Shown: piece after piece, positions 56,565 through 64,000 of the stretch
Position numbering within the stretch: position 1 is the first letter of the stretch
Layout of the letters: every line of letters begins with the position of its first letter
Source: Cristatella mucedo
Lineage: Eukaryota; Bryozoa; Phylactolaemata; Cristatellidae
DNA: 64,000 nucleotides
Direction: 5' to 3'
NCBI GenBank assembly: GCA_009760855.2
Contig: WPIO01000016.1
Span: forward strand, 6,497,001-6,561,000
The notes under the pieces: model-generated
What the model was told of the DNA's origin: nothing
Seen by the model: the letters and a program-made list of their open reading frames with translations, nothing else
Database searches by the model: none
Position numbers and translations under genes: made by a program

Positions 56565-57550
56565 ATCGCGGCATGATTTCTTTCTAGGCTGCTTGAGAGC
56601 ATAGGTGCCGGTTGCATCCTCATGAAAGCAGAGGTGCCGGTTGCATCCTCATGCTTAATTCTTTAAATACACGCGAACATGGAATAGATCGGTATAGATT
56701 CTACATGCTTAGGTCGTACTGCCTTACACCTGTGCAACGATGCAAACATGCCATATCAAAATACGACGGAGGCTGGCTACTGATCTTCTTCCGCCCCATT
56801 CCCGACCCGTCGCGAGGGGGGGGGGGGTCGCTGCAATATTGCATCACTGTTCAATGCAATAGAGACAAGAGATCGGACGGCCAGGCACCACAATCCATCC
56901 GCAGCAGTACTCCATTCGTGCACCAGCCGCCTTGCTCACAGAAACTCTGGTACGTCGCAGATTAGTCAATTGCTCAAACCAAACCTGAATTGATACAGGC
57001 GCAGAGCTGAAATAAGTTTCGGATTTTGAAATACTAGGGCTTCTCTCGAACATCTAGCGATGAGGCTCGAAGTGCGGCCGGACATTACTCGGCGGCCAAG
57101 GTTAGATACTTACCGTGGCAGCGACTCCAATTACTTCGTTTCCTACGTGCTTGCTCGTAGAGGTTTCGCCGCCCGACTCGACTTCGAATTAGCAAGCGAA
57201 TGGGGCTGCCTGTTGCACCTTTCCAGCCCCGCTTGCCAGAGCTAGGTCCTTTGAGAGGTCATATCTATGTGCGTGAAAAGCTTTAGCCGAGTCACGGAGA
57301 AGCTGCAGTTTATTACAAGCGCTGACTTGAAATGAACCTCAGTGAGAATGAACGCGACCTCAAATCTTCTGCGAGAGAGGCCCACCTGCACAGCTCCTGA
57401 TGGATAACAGCGCCTCGTTCCAGTCGGAGGCAGTTCGGCGTCTCTAAGAGCGCTGCGGCGTTGAGACCATCTACTGGTGTATTTACCGGCCGGAAGGCAT
57501 AGTCGAACGCATGCAGCGGACTTTCGAACCGAACACATGCTATTTCTCGG
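56565..57550. other. No gene recognised
   Basis: A GAGGTGCCGGTTGCATCCTC word is repeated at about 56602 (as TAGGTGCCGG) and 56631. Overlapping minus frames at 57242-57594 show no domain. If the gag remnant at 57552 belonged to an LTR element, its 5' LTR should be here, but no LTR pair is seen. Confidence 0.35.
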
Positions 57551-57551
57551 G

Positions 57552-58109
57552 ATGGTGTCGATCGCATCCATGGAAGTGCTAGCCAAAATCGCACCTTATG
57601 ACGGCAAAACAGACTTTGTCGAGTGGGTACGTTGACTGGACTCTGTGGCCAAGATGCACAATATTAAAGATGACGGTCGTGCCGGTCTCATGCCCTTGTA
57701 TTTAAACGGCGGAGCTTTTGTAATCTACGAAGGGCTGGTTGACAGTGATAAAAGTGACTATACGAAGGTGAAACGCGCACTCAGCGCCGCGTTTTCTCCC
57801 GATTGCTTCCACGCGTACGATGAGCTGTCGAGCAGAAAACTTCGCGAGGGTGAGTCGCCGGACGTCTACTTGGCCGACCTTGTTCTCTTGGCGTCCATTG
57901 TCTTTGCTGCCCAAGCGTATTGTATTCCCTGCGTATTCCCGGAGTCTTTTTTGAAATGTGTATTTGTGTCGGGCCTACCCGATGATGTAAAGAGGCAGCT
58001 ACAAGCAGCTTGCTTGCTAGCTTACTACTTCCGCGATACTACTCTGCTTTACCAGCAGTTATGTGCTTTCGCGATTTTACAGCACTTCGTCTTGCATCTT
58101 CGAATTTAA
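57552..58109 (+). pseudogene. Gag-like remnant of a Ty3-type LTR retrotransposon
   Basis: From the ATG at 57552 the frame reads MEVLAKIAPYDGKTDFVEW, a TGA stop at 57633-57635, then KMHNIKDDGRAGLMPLYL, YTKVKRALSAAFSPDCFHAY, a LREGESPDVYLADL helix and FVSGLPDDVKRQLQAA. This is the order seen in retrotransposon Gag (PF03732-like) capsid regions: a DGKTDF-like start, a LxxAF turn and a GLP..V..QL end. No zinc knuckle, protease or RT follows, and the end from about 58010 loses similarity. It is a broken gag. A domesticated gag gene is possible only if the stop is a sequencing error or a splice site removes it. Confidence 0.65.
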
Positions 58110-59454
58110 CAGTGGTGTTTTGCACGAGCAGAAACTTTTGCTTTAAGCGAGCCAGTATTCTCTAGATGCTAGGCACAACGAAGAGATGAGTTGCATTGGC
58201 AGGATTGAACTTTTGAATAGATCTAGTGATCGTACAGCGCCAGTAACTTTTTGAAAATAGTAAATTCTTCCTGGTGTGAAAGCTGCTGGTCTCTTTCAGA
58301 CTAAATCGTCCTGTGTCGTTGCTACGGAGCTGTTTCCTTTTTACTTGGTTTGGTTGCAAATGGATTATTCATTGCTGCTAAAAAAAAACAATGGTCGTCG
58401 CCAGACGCAGCGTCTTCAAGACTCCTTCGACTGTGCGCTAGTCTAATTTACCATGCAAATTCTCACCTTGTCTTGTCAATTTTAGTGAGGCATGATGGCA
58501 ATCTCTGCTTCATAAGGAGACTTGCTGTTGTGTCAGAAAGTCGCCTCTGATTGGCAGCACTTACTATTCACCGGCAGCACTGGGTTTTTTAGTGCTTCTT
58601 GTAGTGGCCTGCTAATAGAGACGTTGGCAATTTCTTCTGCTGCATTTAGTGATGGGCTGCCACTCGTGCTGCTGCCACGTGCGGCTTGTTAACACGGACT
58701 CTGGGTTAAAAAATGATAACATCGGACCCACATTTGACATTTGCTAGATTTAAATCATTCGCTGTGACTCTGCTAGAGTTAAAGTAAAGCTTGTTTGCGT
58801 CAGCAGCCTGGTGTATGCATCTGTCAAAAGAGCCGTCACGTGGCTATGACATCGGCTTGCAATGGGCATTGGAGACTTTCCTTCGTACCCGCTCAGGGAT
58901 CTGGTTCGAAAATTGCGAGCACCATAGCGGAGGGAAGGGGTACACAGGCTAAGACCCATAGGCAAGAATAAGCTTGGACTACCTAAACAGAGCTATCGAC
59001 CGGCAGAAAGATAAATCCAACTTCCCATGAGTCTCAGCCGACGAAGCGATCGAGCCACATACTGATAAATCAATGAACTGCTCAACGTTTTCAGCGACGT
59101 TTCACCAGAGCCCAAAAGTGTATATGCACTGCTCTCAGAAATAATATGCAACCTTGGTTACTTATAGAATTAAAATCGTAAGGAAAAGTGTACGGATCGC
59201 AGTGCTAGCAAAGATCAAACGAATGACGTGATCACGCAAAAAAGTCGGTTGCACTATGCCCTGCAACCTGGGCTCTAATGCTGAGCGGCCACAAAAACAA
59301 GATCTCAAAAACTACCTTTATCTCTTAAGTCCTAACAAGCACAGCTGTCTAAAAATTATGCACAGAAACAAGACGCACTGCTGCAATAGTTTGACTTGCA
59401 GTTGCTACCTACCACCTAGCAATAAACCTATAGCTGCAGCAGAATAAAAATAAA
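58110..59454. other. No gene recognised
   Basis: AT-rich with short frames. Downstream of the gag remnant no pol motifs (such as YxDD or the protease DTGA) are seen on either strand. Confidence 0.4.
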
Positions 59455-60120
59455 ATAGTAATACGTTTGACATAGCGCCATCAGAGAACTCAATCTCTTT
59501 CTGAGCGCTTTACAGTTGCTACAAAGGAAGCCCAATCGAATGATTAGTGGTAGCAGGCTCAATAAACGACAAGAATAACATGGCTAGGGGTGACTTTCGC
59601 AGGGTGAGCATGCAAATATGCATAGTGACAGCATGCATAAGCACATAAAGGACAAATCACAAGGACCCACCAAGTGCTGTCATAAATAGGTGGGGTTTTA
59701 GTTTCTTTTTAAATGTGGTCAAATCAGATGTCGTGAAGCAGGTCGGGAGTTCCAGGCTTTGGGAGAATACGAGCTAGAGGCACGGTCTCCAAAGGATTTG
59801 AGGTTTGTACGAGGTATAGGTAAATAGTTGGATTCCGAAAAGTGTATGGTACGATAGTTAGCCTGGTGGGAGAGTAGATCTGAGAGATAAGCTGGAGCCA
59901 AAGAATGAAAGGACCTAAAAGTGAGGGACAAAACCTTGATGTCGATGGGCTGCTTGACTGGGAGCCTGTGCAGTTCGGCGAGAAGCAGTGTGAGTTGGCA
60001 ATTGAGAAGCTTACGGCAGGCAAGCCTAGCTGCGGAGTTTTGCAGCAGCTTCAAGTGCCTGACTGCACAGGCCGGTAGACCTGCAAGGAGTGAGTCACAG
60101 AAGTCAAGACGGGAAGCATG
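59455..60120 (-). mobile_element. LINE 3' part, antisense
   Basis: Antisense tail GACATAGCGCCATCAGAGAA, CTCAATCTCTTTCTGAGCGC, the 3' UTR and the ORF end. The minus frame 60054-59719 reads LLQNSAARLACRKLLNCQLT, LLLAELHRLPVKQPIDIKVL, then SLTFRSFHSLAPAYLSDLL and RTNLKSFGDRASS. 5'-truncated at about 660 bases. Confidence 0.88.
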
Positions 60121-63100
60121 ACGTTCGCTGACTTCCTTACGGCTAATTAGAGCTTAAAGAGGATTGCAATAACGACGAGCTGCTAAGAAAACGGATCGTT
60201 AATGACAGGGAAGAGGTAGCGGTAAAGAATATCTAGTGGCATTTCTTATCGTCGGAAGAAAATGCATAGGTGCTAGTTTCTCTGAAAGTGCGTCGTTTTT
60301 TGTCCTTTAGATTGAAAGCACTTGCTGTCAGCCGTTAGAATGGTTGGCATGAGCATTAGTTGTGAATTCTCTGCTTCTTATTGGGAGAATCTTGTGGTCC
60401 AGATGTCTAAATGTATGCGGCACCCAAGGCATCTAGTCTGTTGCTCTTACCGTTCTCGATGATGCTGAGGCCTTTCGGGCAACCCTCGGGAGCATCTGCA
60501 ATGCATTTGCAGTACCTTATGCAGAGCTTCATTTAAATGTGCTTTGAAGTATACGCTCGCTGTTTAAAGCTGCTACGTGCACGCTCCTGCATGCGACGGC
60601 AGCCAGTAGCATGGCTAGCGTCAGCTAGAGTCCAAGGGACCTGTTATAGGCGAGAGGAGCTTACCTCAATCGGCCGGCTCCAGCTCGACCTCGCCTGACA
60701 CTGTCCGGTCGCGTCACGCGACCGGGGCTTTAAACCACCGTTCGCGGTCGCTTATAGTAGTGCACGAAAATCTGTCTGGTACAGCCCAAAACGAGCAGCC
60801 ATCGCTTCTTCATATCTTTAGCTCAGCAAGGGGGCCTGCTGTCGCTTCGGCAAGAAGACGAAAAACACGGTGAGATGGACCAAATCGATTCTGGAAGCAG
60901 TTCCCGGGTGCCATAGGGGCAACCAGGACCTCCCCAAAACAAAACAAAAAAGTCGCGGTATCTAAGGCCTTTGTCATTGACTCAGACACCCACAATCTCG
61001 TTTTACTGTGGTTTTACCGTTTACCGCTGAGAACTCTTCGGCGCCATGCTCACACTCTTCCGGCCTGGCGAATGCCTACAAGCACGATGCAGCCGGAAGT
61101 TGGGTGCGACCGATGTTACGATGGCAGTCGCCGAAATGAACCACAACATCCCGGCATACGCTAAAGGTACCTGGGCTAACGATAGGGAGATGACCGAAGC
61201 ACGTGAAGGGCAGAACCGATTGTTTCAAATCGCTCAACTACAGTCCACATCTGTCACTGACTACTGCCCGAGTGCTCCTCGGAATCGACAATGGCTGTGC
61301 ACGAAATGTCACTCCACGATGGCGGCATTCTGCGACCCCGAATTTTAAACTGGATATGCGGGAATGAGCCCGGGCGGAAGGGAAAATCGAATAAATTATG
61401 CGAGCTAATGAAAAGAAATAAGAGAGTACGAAAAGCATTGAAAGGGAATCTTAGGTAATACTTTCGGAAAACCCAAGCTTCCAAGAGCTTATTGTAACGC
61501 TAAGGCGCCAGCACTCCTGCACTACACACTACCCTACCGTGTGTTTGACTTTCATCGTTAGGACTAATGTTTAAGCCTCAGCTATTTCTTCACACAGTAA
61601 GAGCAAGTTGGCAACCGTGATTAGCTAGTTATTAGTACTCCAATGCCGCACCAATCGTGGAATTGTTGCATGCACGAATTGCCGGCTCATTATTAGGCAA
61701 TTCAAATGCAGTCATTACATAAATATAAAGCGATCGCTACTTCTCAGACTAAATCACAACCCAATCGCTGATAGAACAGGTCAAGTATTAAGTGGGTTTC
61801 ACCAACCACCATGCGTTTTGTAATAACACTTCTGCAGGTTTTGTGAATTGTCCACTGGGACAGCTTAAAACGAATGCAATTAGTACTATAACTAGCGAAT
61901 CACTTTTGCCAAACAGCAAACCAACTTCAGGTCTGCTGGCTCCACATGCACATCGAAAGCGGCTTAAAGTGTAAGCGCACTCTAGGAACACGCCAGTACG
62001 AAACCCGCTTAGTCCCGGTGGCCCAGTGGAGTTACGGCCGGCGATATACCAGGACGCGACGCCAGCGAACTACGCCGTCGATAGCAAGTGGCCATTAGCC
62101 AGCCGATCGCCGCCTTCTGGAGCGTAGATTTAAATGATTGGAGACACACGTTGCGCGGCGCTTCCGCCATGCGACAATCGAGATGCGATCCGGCACAATC
62201 CCGGTCCAGGAGCACTTTCGTAAAAGGGGCGGCAATGGCGCTCCCATTAGACACTGATAGGCGGTCTACAAAAGTCAAGGCCTTTTCCGCGACACGCGCG
62301 CCTTGAGCAGCCGGCCTTACGAAAGTGACCTCAATTTTTCTGAAAGTGAGTAATGCTGAAGAGAGATGTAACAGCTAAACTAGTAAAATGGCTTCACTTG
62401 GGTCAGTTTCATGAATCTAATCATGTGTTCAGCAGTCTTTCAGCTGGCCGGCGTGTGGTTTAGGCTCATCAAATGTCTAGGTGCCTGACCAACGAGAGGG
62501 ACCTGCTTCTGATACCGAATAAAACGTATGGCTGATATTGCTTAAAAAAATAGGCTTATTGTCGGAGTTGTAAGGAGCTGACAGAGATTCGTATTTTCTG
62601 CCGCTTTGTTTTCGACGTGGCCGTCAGTTGCGCGTCTGTTGCGGCATGCTTGGGCGAATGCTGTCCCGTTGGAGCTCTCAAAGTTCAAGTGGACGTGAGC
62701 ACGTGTACGCTTGGAAATAAGCATGCTTTCCACCGGTCGTTGGCGTAGGAACCCAGCCGCCTGGAAAGGTAGCGATTTCTTTAATATGCTTACAGGTGTG
62801 GACTCGTGACTCACCATTTTTTTTTCATTCCTTCAATCCGAGGTACGAGCGAACCCGAGGAATATCTCTTGGCTTCACACGAGGGGCTATCGTTTTCGGA
62901 TAGGGCGTTGACAGAGGTGTTATGTCGGCACACCAGAATATTTCCATGTTAGCCGCTGGAGAGTGGGTATAATGTCATGTTGACCGGATATTTGATGCCA
63001 CCGGTTGGCTGTGCCCTGCATAGCCGTGAAAGCTGCCGGTGCACTCTTTATGCTCGTGCGGTGCGCGAGACGCCGGCGAAGCTACTCACGGCTTCCGCCC

Positions 63101-63126
63101 AGAGCCAGAATCGGCTACAGTTTATG
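60121..63126. other. No gene recognised
   Basis: Three kilobases with frames up to 100 codons (61046-61348, containing WLCTKCHSTMAAFC, no known fold). GC-rich pockets occur near 60600-60740 and 62000-62310. No repeats of the window's families are identified by eye. Confidence 0.35.
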
Positions 63127-63305
63127 TAAGCCGTCATGGCTCACTAAGTAAGGTGGTTGCTTTTCACGACTTCAAGACCGAGGTCGTGAGTTCGAATTTT
63201 GCGGTGGGGGATCCTTTTTTGCTGCTGCAAGCCGTGGTGATAGCCTGTAAGGCTCTTCTGTCGCTATACAAAAAGAGGCTGTTAAATCGGCTGGTATTTA
63301 TTTAT
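63127..63305 (+). mobile_element. SINE A copy
   Basis: Head GCCGTCATGGCTCACTAAGTAAGG, CACGACTTCAAGACCGAGGTCG with half the palindrome decayed, B box GAGTTCGAATTTT, then GCTGCAAGCCGTGGTGATAGCC, CTATACAAAAAGAGGCTG and TTAAATCGGCTGG. No LINE-like tail. Confidence 0.8.
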
Positions 63306-63349
63306 TCGTTTAACCCAATTTTAGCACGTTAGCATGCCAGCAACAACCA

Positions 63350-64000
63350 CAAGGCATTTACATAACAACCTAAGAGGACTTAATATGTTCGTAGATATTC
63401 AACATTATTATGCTGGATGCTATAACTGGATGCCCTGTGCTGGATGCCCTGTGCTGGCACCCATACTCACACTTGAGGACAATTCACAGGGATTGAGCAA
63501 ATGCTGTGAGGAGCAAGTATGCTGTTAGGTTCTTTTTACAAATCAAGCTGGGGCATGTCGTGACGTCAATTGAGTGTGCATTCCAGTCTTTAGGAGCGTG
63601 CGAACTGAAAACACGGGCTGCAATGGATCTGGGGTAGTTTAGAGACACAACTAAGCCAGTAGAGTCAAGAGAGCAGTCGGGATCGTGGATGGCGAGATGA
63701 CCAACTATTGCAGATAGGTACACCGGATGAAGAGAATGAACTGAACTAAAGGTGAGAGACCCAACCGTGAAGTGCTTTTTGCTACTTGATGTGTAGCAAA
63801 TATTCCAGCTCGGTGAGAAAGAAGGTCGTGTGCAAATGATGTCATGTGCCATTGAAAGAGACCCTAAGGGTAGACCAGCTTGACTGTGATAGCCTTATCT
63901 AAGAAAGCCTACATTTTCCGGTGGGCCATGCATACCCGGACGTATTCGGTTTTGACTGCAGCTGATATTGCCATCTTGTGAAAGGTCACTTAGTTTGGAA
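63350..64000 (-). mobile_element. LINE 3' part, antisense, runs off the window edge
   Basis: On the minus strand it reads FTVGSLTFSSVHSLHPVYLS, then SIAARVFSSHAPKDWNAHS and a LICKKNLTAYLLL end. The antisense of the RT C-terminal block follows to position 64000. It is a divergent subfamily compared with the copies at 40313 and 59455. Confidence 0.7.

Overview
The window is animal nuclear DNA. It holds intron-containing genes with GT-AG junctions, one dominant non-LTR retrotransposon family of the L2/CR1 type, two tRNA-derived SINE families that copy the LINE 3' tail, an LTR-type fragment, and very long (TA)n, (CA)n and (CT)n microsatellites. I cannot name the phylum. Nothing looks bacterial or viral, and most open frames are microsatellite readings or retroelement remains.

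Two host genes can be read exon by exon. The first, on the + strand (9733-12836), is a four-exon gene for a 155-residue CAP-superfamily protein like Golgi-associated GAPR-1 (GLIPR2). Its exon phases, its four characteristic His/Glu residues and its length all fit that family. The second, on the - strand (50600 down to 39070), is a six-exon zeta-crystallin/quinone oxidoreductase-like gene (CRYZ type). It has 273 readable codons; the last roughly 55 codons were not found. A broken duplicate of GAPR-1-like exon 3, with its flanking intron sequence, lies at about 28.5-28.8 kb. A weak unassigned terminal-exon candidate lies at 31.3-31.4 kb on the - strand.

Layout: 0-7 kb is decayed LINE/SINE sequence. 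7.3-9.3 kb is CpG-rich sequence plus a large microsatellite complex. 9.3-14.7 kb is the GAPR-1-like gene and GC-rich flanks. 14.8-18.1 kb holds LINE scraps, a (TA)n tract and a probable solo LTR. 19.1-28.2 kb is a nested transposon block in which an old LINE is split by a younger LINE, which is itself split by a SINE. 28.5-31.5 kb holds the orphan exon and GC-rich sequence. 31.5-38.9 kb holds a second copy of a 1-kb dispersed repeat, an antisense LINE and a heat-shock-element-like cluster. 39.1-50.6 kb is the CRYZ-like gene, whose introns are full of repeats. 51-64 kb holds more antisense LINE copies, a Ty3-like gag remnant and one more SINE.

The two host genes are not obviously linked in function: one is a membrane-associated CAP protein, the other a cytosolic NADPH-dependent quinone reductase. 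The real network here is the LINE with its SINE partners. The SINE A 3' end is nearly the same as the LINE 3' end, and the insertion nests give relative ages and element boundaries.
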